From Corbicula japonica (Eukaryota > Mollusca > Bivalvia > Venerida > Cyrenidae): DNA of 64,000 nt. The stretch is taken from the NCBI GenBank assembly GCA_038501625.1, contig JAZAYU010000262.1, positions 434,001-498,000 on the forward strand. Reading direction: 5' to 3'. Shown in pieces: positions 10,300 through 21,455 of this stretch. The translations under genes were made by a program, and so were the position numbers. Under the pieces are notes generated by a model. That model saw nothing but the letters and a program-made list of their open reading frames with translations, was not told the origin of the DNA and did no database searches. The stretch's first letter is position 1. Every line of letters starts with the position of its first letter.

Positions 10300-12195
10300 C
10301 ACCAGTAAGCAACCGATCAAATAATACTTGTTTGAACAACTGATAGAAGAAAAGAGAATTAAAGTGTACCACCAACCCATGAAATATTTGTTGAACACTT
10401 GTCAATCATCACTTTTTATACAGAAAATCAGTAATAAAATATAGCGTGACAACTGATCAAAACAGCGAGTATCCTACCGTAACCCAAATCCGACGTTCTC
10501 CTAATTTATACGACGATGTTTTGTTTTTTCTGTTAATCACGTGATTTCTCGCGCGATTTTGGAGGTGAAGGTCAGCCATGTTTATTTCCCACGGTCACAT
10601 GCTACTTGATTGATTTTCTGGACAAAACATGGTGATACGGCAGGAACATATAACAAAAATATCTAAATTAAATGATCCAATTGTGTGTTAAACCTTATGC
10701 AATTTTTACATCCAAGATCACTTCCTTTATTAAAAATGTGTTGTTGCTTGAAATTTTGACAGTCATAATTTACATACGACTGTATTTACTATCTAGGTCA
10801 TGTGACACACTACGTCACACTCCCGCTTCGAAACAAAAAGTACGGAAGCGTAGAAGGACCATAGTCTTTATTTTTGTCTTATTTGACAAACATGATCCGA
10901 AGAGAGGTCGAAATTGAATGGGAGTGAAGTGTATGTAGGAAATTCCTTCCAGACAAAGAGAAGTCTGATGTCATAAAGTGTATTCAGTGGGGTCAATGTG
11001 ACATAATGTGACTCATGGGTTCACCTGAAATTCTGTTCCCCAGTTAAAGTTTTGAGGGGTGGAGACACTTTCCTCTGCCCCGTTTGTAATCAGTTAATTA
11101 TAAAAAATAAACGAGAAACGGTGTATATATGTTAACAGTTTAAACAGTTTAGAAACTTAAAAGTTTTAATACCTTTTTGACTGTTTGACATTCAAGTAAA
11201 CAAAGACACTATTATTACTCTACTTGGGCACCATACTTCATTGATTGGAACAAGATTTATTGCAACCAATCAGAATCTTCGAATTTAGGTCACGTTGTCA
11301 GACCGAGGTTAGAGTTTACAGCTGCCATATTTGTTTATATTAAGCAACTGATGAATGACTACAGATTTTGTCATCATTCCCAAGTTACGTATAAACAGTT
11401 GTTTTAAACTTATAACAAGTTTAATTAAAGATTACTGTAGTTTGTATAAAATAGCATAGACAAATGTTCTTAAATCGCCGACTTTGGGTTACACCGGGAT
11501 AACTTAAAATAAAATAGCCGATTGGGCACCGACCGTCTGTGTAACTGGGGCCTAATATCTCTAAAGATAACTTCTCTGTACGCATCTTTTGTAATTCAAA
11601 ATAATTGTGTAAGTTTAAGATAAGCTTTTCTTAAATGTGCAGAAAATATTATCATCACACAATGCCTTGTAATCCATTATCGAATTATAATAACTAACAT
11701 TCCAAAGTAATTATTCATGCGTTGTATGAGGATTGACACTCAAATAACACATCAAATTCTTTATGAAGCAAGAATACCAAAGGATTCGTAAGTACAATTC
11801 AATAAAACCAAAGTTAGGTATCAAAACAGCACAAGGGCAGATTTCAAACGTATTCAACTTCTAATGTCGAGTTCATCGAGAATTCCGTTTTCAGCATTCC
11901 AATATAACGCTGAGCTTTTCCCTATTACCTTTACCCGTAAAAACCATTTATGAGTTAGGCATTCATATAAAATCCGATCAATAAAGTTATAGTTAATGTA
12001 AAAAAACAAGTATTTGTATGTTTAAGGTCAATACCGCAATTAAATATAATATATTTCAATGCTTTGATTGTATCTTGTTTGCGTTTGAAGCACTTGTAGG
12101 TTTGCATTGACAGAGCATTCACATGTTAAATTCATGCAAGTCGTTTCAATGATATCTTATAAAAGCAATGTGACCGATGTATTAGGTTGCAAATC
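10300..12195. other. No gene resolved; short CpG-richer patch near 10.53-10.62 kb
   Basis: A palindromic AATCACGTGATT at about 10535 lies just before CTCGCGCGATT and an ATG at 10578 that opens only an 11-codon frame. I found no splice-bounded exon. The rest is AT-rich with no recognisable repeat. Confidence 0.3.
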
Positions 12196-12199
12196 CGAC

Positions 12200-12620
12200 T
12201 AATCGGCCTTTTGCAGATGCCCATCACCATCCATACATGAAGACCAATGAATCTAGTTCATATTGACTGCCTGAAGCTTGAACCGAATAAAGGTGGTTGA
12301 CAATATTCTGGTCATAATTCATCTTTACTCGTTTCGCGCAGGCAATTTCCTGCCGAAAACAGAAGCATTCTACTTGTACTCGTGTGTTGATATGAGAACC
12401 TGTTTGGGCAAGTGTGAGTTGTTGCAACCTAGAACCTGGTTTAACCTCTAGTGGCAATTTGTTTTTCCACTGACCGTTCTAAGGTGGTAGCCCCAAGGGT
12501 TCTTATTTGACATACTTATAACAAACATGCCCTCTTTCCCTCGCTTTGGTTTTCGCTGCGAGTGAAGGCTGTGTTTTGTGAGTGTGGCGATTCCTGATAT
12601 GCATATTTCACTTTTTGTTC
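12200..12620 (+). mobile_element. 3' tail of the Penelope-like family, without reverse transcriptase
   Basis: It shares GGGCAAGTGTGAG, TAGAACCTGGTTTAA, TTGACATACTTATAACAAAC, CATGCCCTCTTTC, GAAGGCTGTGTTTTGTGAGT and CCTGATATGCATATTTCACT with the tails at 17.5-18.0, 33.4-34.0 and 54.6-55.1 kb. The upstream coding part is missing. Confidence 0.7.
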
Positions 12621-12639
12621 AAGGAACATATACGATTTT

Positions 12640-13400
12640 TTTATTTTTTACGGGTTCTCAGACCAACTGCACTGTCACAACTTCGGAGTCGCACAATTCA
12701 AAGTCCAAGACCACTCCAAAGCATTCTATGGGAAATGATGAGGCGGAGAGGTAGAAAAAATGACTCCTAAAATGCATGGCACTCTGGTGAACCTTAAAAA
12801 GCCCGACTGAAGCGCTGCAATTCTTCCTTAGTACATGCCTATAATGGCTTATAAAATAAGGCCACTGGATTCTTCCCTCGCTATTGGATTTTTGGTTTGC
12901 ATCCCGGCTAACTGTAAATGCATTTCTATTATCAAATCCCACAGTGCCTTCTCATATGCATCAAACCTTTACCAGATGTGAATCTTGCAACCAAAACCGT
13001 CCAGCTTTGACCAGGGTGTCAAGCAATCAAGACTTAAAGTTAGAGATTGGCGCTAGTCGGGAACGCTGGGCTTCGGGTTACTCACAAGCTAGCCGAAGGA
13101 TGAGCCTGTGATGTCGATGTCGTGTTAGAAAAGCCCCATTCCGATGTCAAAGGTTCAACACTTGAGAAACGTAGTTAAACAAATACTTAACCGGAATATG
13201 TTAGTGCCGTATCATAAATTCAACCAGAAATCAGAAAATGTCGCCCTTATTAAGGAAGTGTTATGTCGTTATGCCATCGCCGGGCCGCTTTTCATCTGGG
13301 CACGTTAGAATTGTCTCTGGCGTTGCTCAGAGGGAAACGGCACACCGTATAACAGACACCATGTTTACCAACGTCGTGGTGTAAAGCTTTGTACAAAAGG
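12640..13400. other. Unassigned stretch between two opposed family tails
   Basis: The composition is less AT-rich than its surroundings. Open frames up to 94 codons (minus, 12658-12942) show no recognisable domain. I cannot say whether this is unique sequence or the interior of a larger inverted element. Confidence 0.3.
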
Positions 13401-13535
13401 ACAAACTATCTTACCGGTACTTGTTACATCAAACGCTATGAGAAGACGTTCACAGGCACTCATGTGAGATTGAGGTTGCCATTATCGATATTAATTCAAT
13501 TATTAGTGAAAAGGAAGAACAATAATGAAAAAGTG

Positions 13536-13640
13536 AAATATGCATATCAGGAATGGCCACATCCAGCAGACATCTAGCAGACACAGCCTCCCCACCCAGC
13601 CAAAATGTAGAGAGAAAAAGAGAGCATGGTATCACAATAA
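13536..13640 (-). mobile_element. Penelope-like family tail fragment, reversed
   Basis: The reverse complement gives CATGCTCTCTTTTTCTCTC, GTGGGGAGGCTGTGT and CCATTCCTGATATGCATATT, which is the same tail as at 12.2-12.6 kb. Together they form a tail-to-tail pair about 0.9 kb apart. Confidence 0.65.
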
Positions 13641-13644
13641 TACG

Positions 13645-14355
13645 TATAATAAAGATTTTTTAATATTAAAACATCGGACATATTATTTCACCAACAAACA
13701 AATCTAAAATTTTCATTTGTTAGCACCTTCCTGTAAAAAAACGGGTAAACCGCTTGTTTTGTGCACTAGGAATATCACAATGCACATAACAAAATTCAGT
13801 TTTTATTTCCAACCAAAGTTCATGAAACTCGTCAATCTGATCCGGAATATACGTCAAATATGCACTGTCGGGTTTCTTTATTGTTGAGTATAGGATTGTG
13901 AATGGGTATCAGATAATTTAAGACCCAAACAACTATCCAAGTTCTATTTATCCATTTATTATTGAAGATCAATATTATTTTACACTGACTTCTTAAAGCC
14001 AATAACTTTATAATGCACCTGTACATAAAGTGACAAACGATAAAACCTTTTATAAATTAAATTATGTGACAGATAGAGGTTAATCATATGAGATTATTCA
14101 TTGACAAATGTTTCCCGTAAATCTATACAAATTTACTGCTGTGTGTCATAAAACTGTGCAAATAGTTATTGCGTTAACTGCGAATTCATGAAATTATACA
14201 AATTAACTGCTGTTTGTCACAAAACTATGCAAACAGATATTGCATTTAATGCGAATTGATTAAATATTCACGGACTACTAATTTTCGTGAATTTCTTACA
14301 AATAATTCTCTAACGTTAAAATAAACACAAAATAAAGAATTGAAAATATACGACG
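13645..14355. other. AT-rich stretch, nothing recognised
   Basis: No exon-like frame was found. Two similar ~60-bp blocks around 14130-14260, each with AAATTAACTGC/AATTTACTGC and TGTCA.AAAACT.TGCAAA, suggest a small tandem duplication. Confidence 0.3.
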
Positions 14356-14357
14356 TG

Positions 14358-14500
14358 TAACAAGGGTTCTGAAAAATCCACGCCTAAACCAAGGATTAAA
14401 ACTGGGACCCCTTGCATGCCAGTCCGACGCTCTACCTCGTCGCCATAAAAGCTAGCTCTTACAAGTAAGGTACTAACTCAACCATAGTTGGGTTACATAC
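14358..14500 (-). repeat. tRNA-derived SINE-like repeat, copy 1
   Basis: Read on the minus strand it runs GGTTGAGTTAGTAC, GAGCTAGCTTTTATGGCGA, GGTAGAGCGTCGGACTGGC, TGCAAGGGGTCCCAGTTTTA, CTTGGTTTAGGCGTGG and TTTTTCAGAACCC. The GGTAGAGCGTCGGACTGGC block is D-arm/anticodon-like, and the GGGTCCC...AATCC block is T-arm/B-box-like. A second copy in the same orientation lies 256 bp away. Confidence 0.6.
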
Positions 14501-14613
14501 GCCTCCTCCAGATTGAATTCGTCCTCGAATTTCCATTGAGTACAGAGATTCAATTGTGGAGTGATCTCAAAATGTTTCAACATTTTTGGCAGGCCCAACG
14601 TTGGGCGTGATTA

Positions 14614-14757
14614 TAACATGGGTTCTGAAAAATCCACGCTTAAACCAAGGATTGGACCCGGGACCCTTCGCATGCCTTACCGCGTAACCATAAAAGCTAG
14701 CTCTATGGCGAGATAGTACAAGTGCGGTGCTAACTCAACCATAGCCGGGTTACACTA
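14614..14757 (-). repeat. tRNA-derived SINE-like repeat, copy 2
   Basis: Same orientation and block order as copy 1, with GGGTCCCGGGTCCAATCC as the B-box-like segment and AGAGCTAGCTTTTATGG upstream. The shared flanking GGGTTCTGAAAAATCCACG suggests a tandem or nested insertion. It is too diverged from tRNA to be a functional tRNA. Confidence 0.6.
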
Positions 14758-14892
14758 CGTATTTTAGAAAATTGAGATCATTTGGGCAATTAAAACTTAC
14801 GAATATGTCAATAAAGCTATTTCAAATACCATTATCGTATTGTATACCGTAAACGACCTAAGGCCAAGTATATTATGTAATATTATATTCTT

Positions 14893-16165
14893 AAACTAGA
14901 CAGTGTCCACAGGACACTGATGCCCCCACTGCTGCAATAACATTTGTTACACAATTTTGTACCAGGTATTAACAACATGTGGTGATCATGATTAGTAAGG
15001 AGTAAGTGCCACAAAATGTAATAACTAACATAAACAAAAGGCCATAACTGTGGTGAAATTTGTTGCAAGACAATCTCCTTTACAACAATCTTCACATCAT
15101 GTCTAATCATCTGTGCAAGTGTGAAATAAATCAGCCAAATAGAAAATGTGAAGTTAATGCCACAAAATTTTGTAAGTGAAATAAACAAAGGGCCATAACT
15201 GTGGTAAAAATGGCAGCAGAAAAAATCTTTTTTATGATCATCTACCCACTGCAATCTTGATCATGTGTGCAAGTTAGAAAGAAATCTGTCCAAAAGTAAA
15301 TGAGGAGATGATGCCACAAGATATTATTACTGAAAAAAAACAAATGGCCATAACTCTGGTAAAAATAGTCGCAGGTAAAAATCCTTTCTTCACGATCATA
15401 CACATCCTGCTTCATCATCTGTGCATGTTTGCAAGGAATCTGCCCTGTAGTTTAGGAGGAGTCGATGCCACAAGATTTAATTACTGAATTTAACAAAGGG
15501 CCATAACTCTGGTAAAAATGGTCGCAGGAAGAAATCCTTTCTTTACGATCATCTACACATCCTGCTTCATCATCTGTGCAAGTTCGCAAGAAATCTGCCT
15601 TATAGTTTTGGAGGAGTTGATGCCACAAGATTTAATTACTGAAATTAACAAAGGGCCATAACTCTGGTAAAAATGGCCGCAGGAAAAAATCCTTTCTTTA
15701 CGATCATCTACACATCCTGCCCCATCATCTGTGCAAGATCGCAAGAAATCTGCCTTATAGTTTTGGAGGAGTTGACGCCACAAGATTTAATTAATGAATT
15801 TAACAAAGGGCCATAACTCTGGTAAAAATGGTCGCAGGAAGAAATCCTTTCTTCACGATTATCTACACATCCTGCTTCATCATCTGTGCAAGTTTGCAAG
15901 AAATCTGCCTTATAGTTTAGGAGGAGTTGACGCCACAAGATTTTAAAACTGAAATTAACAAAGGGCCATAACTCTGGTAAAAATGGTCGCAGGAAAAAAT
16001 CCTTTCTTTACGATCATCTACACATCCTGCTTAATCATCTGTGCAAGTTTGAAAGAAATCCGCCTTATAGTTTAGGAGGAGTTGATGCCACAAGATTTGG
16101 GAACGTACGGACGTACGGACGGACGGACGAGTGCAACTCTATATGCCTCCCACTTTGTTGGGGCA
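14893..16165 (+). repeat. Seven-unit ~155-bp tandem array with short inverted ends
   Basis: The anchor GGCCATAACT(C/G)TGGT starts at 15040, 15191, 15346, 15499, 15654, 15809 and 15964, so spacing is 151-155 bp. The later units are nearly identical and also share ACGATCATCTACACATCCTG and GAGGAGTTGATGCCACAAGA. The left edge has GACACTGATGCCCCCAC. The right edge has (GGAC)n followed by TATATGCCTCCCAC and GGGGCATAC, so ATGCCCC occurs inverted at both ends. The minus-strand open frames over it are artefacts. Confidence 0.9.
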
Positions 16166-16260
16166 TACAAAAAATATACGTATGAGTGATTCTATATAAA
16201 GCAAAAAATATTTAAGCTTTACTTACGCTAAAACAATATCAAATGAGAGTGTCTCTAGCT

Positions 16261-16345
16261 GTGAGCGAACTCGCACCGTCACGGCGACAGCGCCTATCCC
16301 TGCAATTCCTGCGACGCAACCAACTGAGCTAACCGGGACAACCCC
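16261..16345 (-). repeat. tRNA-derived SINE head
   Basis: The reverse complement has CCCGGTTAGCTCAGTTGG, a good tRNA D-arm/A-box, then GCGTCGCAGGAATTGC and GGTGCGAGTTCGCTCAC, a T-arm/B-box-like segment. Spacing between the boxes suits a tRNA-like promoter, but no acceptor stem pairs. It is related to 9905-9995. Confidence 0.55.
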
Positions 16346-16384
16346 AGATAAAGGTTGATCGGATAGCCCTGATATACGTAACAA

Positions 16385-16485
16385 TGCTGAAATCGGTAAC
16401 GGGTTATTTTACTGATAACAGTACTGTCTATATGTACCGGGAGACTTTTTACGGCCGAAACACTGCACAAATAGCGCTACTGTGA
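16385..16485 (-). repeat. Repeat family B fragment
   Basis: ACTGATAACAGTACTG, ATGTACCGGGAGACTTTTTA and CGCTACTGTGA match an internal part of family B at about 48.13-48.22 kb in the same orientation. Confidence 0.5.
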
Positions 16486-16649
16486 ATTTCAAATGAGAGT
16501 GTTACTTACGCTAAAAAAATATCAAGAACAATCTTCAAATGAACTGATTTGCGGAACTTCGTTAACGTCAAGCTAGCCGGTCTCATTGAAAACTTTTGCT
16601 AATAAAACAGTTATCGCCTTTAATTATAAGGCATTCTTTACAGATGGTT

Positions 16650-18005
16650 CTTATGATAATTATACTTCATGGACCTGTCAAGACCATATCCAGGTGCGCT
16701 CACATTTCTATTTGATAATATTTATTTGAGATTTTGGTATCTCTATTTATAAACAAGTAATAGGTATCCCAATGGCTACCCCTTGTTGCTGATCTGTTTT
16801 TTTTTAATTTTATGAAAGAGACTTTATGTTATCTCTTTCTACCGAACATCAAGATGATATTATTACAACTTTTAACAACACATCGAGGTATCTTGATGAT
16901 TTATATAATATAGATAATAACCATTTTCCATCACTGGTTAGTAAGATTTATCCTAAAGAACTTCAGCTTAATCAAGCGAACACTTAAGCAAACTTTCTGG
17001 TCTAAATCTCTCAATTGAAAATGATTACGTCACTACTAAAATATATGAAAAAAAAAATTTTTATTTTAAAGTAAAGTGTCGGCGATGTTCCTCGTTCAAC
17101 ATCTTACGGGGTTGATATCTCACAGCTTGTTCGCTTTTCAAGAGCTTGCAATGATGTGAATGATTTCAATAAACGCATTCTTTCAATTGCAGAAAAAAAC
17201 TTTTAAAACAAGTTTATCGGAATCACAAATTAAGGAAACCCTTTTGTAAGGTCAAATTCATAAATACAGGTGCAGTTTAAAATCAGTATTGCAACAAGGT
17301 ATTTCACAGCCAATTTTTATGGAGATTTAATTTATAAACTAAAGAAGATAATAGGCAATGCTAATTTCTCCCGGTTATATGTAAAAACCATCTGTAAATT
17401 TAAAAAGAAAGGTTACCAACATGATATTTTACAGTGCTCTTCAGGCCTGGTGATTAATGCATCTATAGTTGGTCATTATGCTTAGTACAAATTTACCTCT
17501 TTGGTTGCACGACGGTGGCATGGGTTTTAGAGTTGATGAAGGTTTATTGGGAAATATTTTATTACAAGAACATAATAGCTCGATTTGTTTCTTTTATCCC
17601 TGTCTTGGTGTTCTTGCTGATTTTACTCCAGGAGCTCTGGTCTCGGTAAGATCATTGAGTACCTGCCCTTTAAGCTTTGCAAGTCTATTAGCTTCTTTTT
17701 TATATGTTTGTGTGCTTTTGCATGCAAGTTTTTTGAGCCGATGGATGGGTTGGAGTTATTTCACCTAGACAACGTGTGCTTGTTTTGTGATACGACAGCC
17801 TGTCGGGGCAAGTGTGAGGTTGTTGCACCCTACAACCTGGCAAAAACTCCCAGTGGTAATTTGTTTTGCGTTAATTATATGTGGGGTCCTATTTGAATTG
17901 ACATACTTATAACAAACATGCTCTCTTTCTCTTCCTCTCTTCTTTTTCGCTGCGTGGGGAGGCTGTGTTTTGTGAGTCTTTCCTGATATGCATATACTAC
18001 CTTTC
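16650..18005 (+). mobile_element. Penelope-like retroelement relic R1 (YLDD reverse transcriptase)
   Basis: The translation shows ordered reverse-transcriptase fragments: VIGIPMATP (motif B) at about 16755-16785, SRYLDDLYNIDNNHF with the catalytic YLDD at 16889-16900, QLNQAN at about 16965, a GDVPRSTSYGVDISQLVRF-type segment at about 17075-17140, and a C-terminal part with FYGDLIYKLKKIIG at about 17310-17355. Frameshifts and stops (for example after QANT) make it a pseudogene. It is followed by a family-specific 3' tail (17480-18005) containing GGGGCAAGTGTGAGG and ending TCCTGATATGCATAT. GIPM plus YLDD motifs suit Penelope-like elements; no GIY-YIG endonuclease is visible, so the class is likely but not proven. 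Confidence 0.75.
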
Positions 18006-18009
18006 TGAT

Positions 18010-18550
18010 AAATCATCCTTAAATAGTCCCCTATTGGTGTTTTATTGATTTAAAAGTATTTCACAAATTTTGCAGAATATGCGTGGGAATATATGCTCCT
18101 CTAAATCCAAGCATGCCAAAGTAGTTCTAAAATAATGGTAAAATCTGCATGATTTTTCGTCGTTTTGCTTTCCATCACTCTTCATTTTATTTCAAACACA
18201 TTTTACCCCGTCCTAAGTCACTAAGTTTTCTGCATTTTACCTCTGCGGTCTTCTGTCAACTTTTGTGAACCTGTGTTCGTGTCTTCAACATTGTACACAT
18301 GTTCCATATGATTACGTTAACCAAATTTACCCCAAAATGAATAATATATTAGTTTAGCCGATACCCGCAGTCTTGAAGATGACGAACTACCCCTCTTTTT
18401 CTTAATACACGTTGGAATTCGTGTATTTCTGGTTGTCAGCGTCTGGTTTGCACCTATAAGGTCATCCTCTGATCTTTTGCGTTTAAGCTTCAGGAAAATG
18501 TTTAATACGTTTTCTTTCAACAACTCTCTTGTCTATGGCATGGTGTCATA
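18010..18550. other. No gene seen
   Basis: AT-rich. A 68-codon minus frame (18317-18523) contains KKRGSSSSSRLRV but no recognisable domain. Confidence 0.4.
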
Positions 18551-19332
18551 TTAAGGTATGACCATCCTAATGGGCACTATTAAGAATCCAACATCTGATT
18601 ATTTTTCATCAACTGCTTCATACCATTGACTTGTATGCAAAATTTTAATGATTTTCACCGTGTAGTTTTTGAGATTTTTAGCTTTTTTTTATTTAAAAAA
18701 GTGAGAAAAAACGTGAAAGTATCCAAATTCTTAAATCGGTGAAAAAAAAATTTGTTATTGATAAATTCAACCCTAATTTTTTACAGTTTATCCAAAATAT
18801 GTTATATTTTACTAAATCAATTTAAGATATAATATATAAATACAGAATTTATCTTAAAATGACATTTTTTGACCAAATAAATTTTTAAAAAATGCATTTT
18901 TTTATATTTCACGAGACTAAATTAATGAAAATTGTGCAAAATCCTGATTGGTGCAATATACAAAAAATTACCATTTTTAACTTATACCTTGAACAAAATT
19001 TAAACAAAATTTCAGAGAAGTTTACCGTCCAGTTTTAGAAATTTTCGATTTGATGACTTGAATAAACACTATTCTGATAGCGAAAACCCCTTTAATCTTG
19101 ATTATTTTGCTTATTTTAGTTTAAATCATGAGAATTTTATATTCAATGACAGAATTACACAGGAAAAAAAAAGCCAATTATTTAAGCTCTAGGCTTACAA
19201 AAAAATAGCTTCCAGTGGGATTTGAACCCTGGTCCTCTTGCATGACAGAAATCTACCCTAATTTACTACTATAGTTACCTCCCTTGGATACTCTTCTGGA
19301 TATAGGTATTCATTAGGATGGTCATACCTTAA
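18551..19332. mobile_element. 782-bp TTAA element with perfect 18-bp inverted ends
   Basis: TTAA (18551-18554) is followed by GGTATGACCATCCTAATG (18555-18572). The exact reverse complement is at 19311-19328, followed by TTAA (19329-19332). TTAA duplication is the mark of piggyBac-type transposition. The interior is very AT-rich and non-coding. Near its right end is a tRNA-T-arm-like segment on the minus strand, GACCAGGGTTCAAATCCCAC, at about 19208-19227. Without a transposase this is a MITE-type element, and the perfect ends suggest it is fairly young. Confidence 0.85.
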
Positions 19333-20205
19333 AACATGTGTTCAAAAAACAAGACAAATGATGTCATATTATTTTTTTCATTTGAAGATACTTTTTTGTA
19401 TAGAGCATCTGTGCGGCCAACGAAAACGTCATGATCATGGGGTCCAACGGAAACACGATTTCTAAGCCATTGATAAAAGGTCTAGTGTTGCGTTTGTCTT
19501 TAATTAGATTGGCCAAGTCAGATTCCCATAGCTATTCAAAAGTACATGTTACCATGCCATTTCAGGTACATTCGCGTATTCTCAGGATTGATCTTCGAAT
19601 ACTTGGATGGGTTGCCGTGCTAAAAATCACCGTGAAACTCAAAAATACTCTTTTCTCCTTCCAACCGTTCTGAGTCTGATAATAACCGTCTAAGGTTTTA
19701 TAACACCATTTTGGGTCTGTTAAATTAGATAAGTGTCAGTTAAACATTAATCGTAATTAATTTATTGTTACAGTAGCGTATTTGTTAATTGTTGCTCAGT
19801 TTTGTAATCGTGATACAATTCCGTCTTCTCACCAACAGATGCAGTGGTAATTTATCATTCAATTGGATCAAATCTTGTGATGGTTATAAATTCGCCACGA
19901 AATTTCAACTAGCACCTTTAATATAAGCAAGGAGTTCTTTCTGAAAGTCAAAGTGTTCGTTTTCATTCAACTCATACTATGTTATGAAAGTGTCTCAAAA
20001 AATTTGCTTCATAGCGTTGGAGATATTGTCGAATAGGCCACATACATGTATTATGTCATGAAAAACCTATGATTTTCTTTTTATATTGACTAGGATCGGA
20101 AATAAACCTTTTGATGGATCCCCATGTACGAACATCCCCGGTATATTTGCAAGTGTAATTGGAAGAAATATAATTGCAATAAATAATTTAATTTGCTAGC
20201 AAATG
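19333..20205. other. No gene resolved
   Basis: An 80-codon plus frame (19431-19673) has no recognisable domain, and splice-bounded exons are not evident. Confidence 0.35.
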
Positions 20206-20207
20206 AT

Positions 20208-20320
20208 CGTTGTTTCACCATCATCCCATCGTGGTTTCACCATCTTGCCTTTGTATTATGATCATTGTGTCATCGTATCATCGTGATTTCACCATCGTAC
20301 CATCGTGCATCCATCGCGGT
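20208..20320 (+). repeat. Degenerate CATCGT/TTTCACCATC simple repeat
   Basis: CACCATC, CATCGTG and GATTTCACCATCGTACCATC recur irregularly over about 110 bp. This is cryptic simple sequence, not coding. Confidence 0.7.
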
Positions 20321-20329
20321 AAAGGGAGA

Positions 20330-21000
20330 GGAAAAAATAAGTTCGTCCATACGGAACACTGTAGAAATTTGGACGTCGAGTGTTTCAGAAAACGGCAGCC
20401 GACTGATATTAAAGGTTAAATTTCGATAAAAAAGGCTTTAAAAGGGGAGTAAGTTGCTTTGTCTGATCAAAATCGGTCCAGAAAGTACTGAGAAATAAGC
20501 AAAAAACCTTCATGAACCGAGTGACTTTGTGTGTGCACATTCCAAAAGTCACGTGGTATCGCCTCTCTGATAAAGGAAGCGTCAAAAATATGATTTCAGA
20601 CTAAGTACCTGCATCCTAAAAATGAAATATGACTATTTGATATTTCAATTTAAATTGAACGATATTTTGGCTTTTTTCCAAAGAAACTGTTAAAGATATA
20701 AGTAAAATTGGTAAAGTTTTCAGCATGTGACGTAAGGACAGAGTTGGAATAGAAAATAATGGTATATCAAAAACTACTTCTGATTCAGCAGATCTCGACA
20801 TGGATTTAATATTACATTCGAATATGCAAACCTCAGTTAACCAAACTGTTAATGTAGAAAGAATACAATAAATTAGACAGTTAAAATGTATCTTCTTCGT
20901 TCTCAAAAACTTATAATTAAAAACAAATCATTGTTTGCCCATGAAATATGTTTTACTAGATTCTCAGAGATACAAGCAATCTATAACAATTAATATGCGA
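20330..21000. other. No gene resolved
   Basis: A plus-strand frame at about 20729-20872 reads with protein-like composition (SKTTSDSADLDMDLILHSNM) but is closed by an upstream stop with no convincing splice acceptor. A 96-codon minus frame overlaps it. Neither can be assigned. Confidence 0.25.
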
Positions 21001-21037
21001 GCTCTAGCGAGCGAGCCCCCGAAGGGGGCTCGAGAGC
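21001..21037. repeat. GC-rich hairpin with GAAG apex
   Basis: CGAGCCCCC-GAAG-GGGGCTCG-type stem-loop (21012-21032), extended by GCTCT at 21001 pairing with AGAGC at 21033-21037. It stands out from AT-rich surroundings. The apex resembles the one in the palindrome at 49.67 kb. Confidence 0.7.
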
Positions 21038-21304
21038 AATCGAGCTTTTCCGGTTATGTGCGTAATACTATGTTATGTCCAACTACCATCGCTTTAAAAA
21101 AATTTAATCCGGAGCGTTCCGATTTTCCTCCATGGTCTTGCAAATCTCACGGATACATTTTCACCATCTTAAGGCTTAAGAGTACCAAATATTTATTCAA
21201 TAATTTATTTTTATTCTTAGTTTTAATAAGAAGAAAAGTCAACATAATGCATTTGTAACACAAAATATACGATCATTTTCATAGGTTTTGTTTTTTTTAA
21301 TAAA

Positions 21305-21455
21305 AATATACATATGACGTAACGCGGAGAACTGTCGCGCGCGCAACTGTCAAATCAGACCGAGGCTGTCAAAACACCATCAACCTTTGCGTCCGCGCCA
21401 GTAAACTTTCAGCGATTCAGGCTTCAAGACAGATCTCTTTGAAAGGTAGATTTCA
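21305..21455 (+). promoter_or_regulatory. Candidate CpG-rich promoter / non-coding first exon
   Basis: A compact CpG-rich patch starts with a CRE-like ATGACGTAACGCGG at about 21314, then GTCGCGCGCGCAACTGTC and GCGTCCGCGCC. It ends at TTTGAAAG followed by GTAGATTT, a possible splice donor at about 21448. It could be the promoter and 5' UTR exon of a plus-strand gene, but no downstream coding exon was found. It overlaps no recognised repeat. Confidence 0.2.

Noticed and set aside
14883..15938. Minus-strand frames of 76-123 codons
   Set aside because: They read through the 155-bp tandem array; repeated peptides reflect repeated DNA.
16261..16345. A functional tRNA gene on the minus strand
   Set aside because: The A-box is good, but there is no paired acceptor stem and the T-arm is off consensus; it is better explained as a SINE head.
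20729..20872. Plus-strand frame with protein-like composition
   Set aside because: A stop lies directly upstream, there is no convincing splice acceptor and the frame ends after ~45 codons with no recognised motif.
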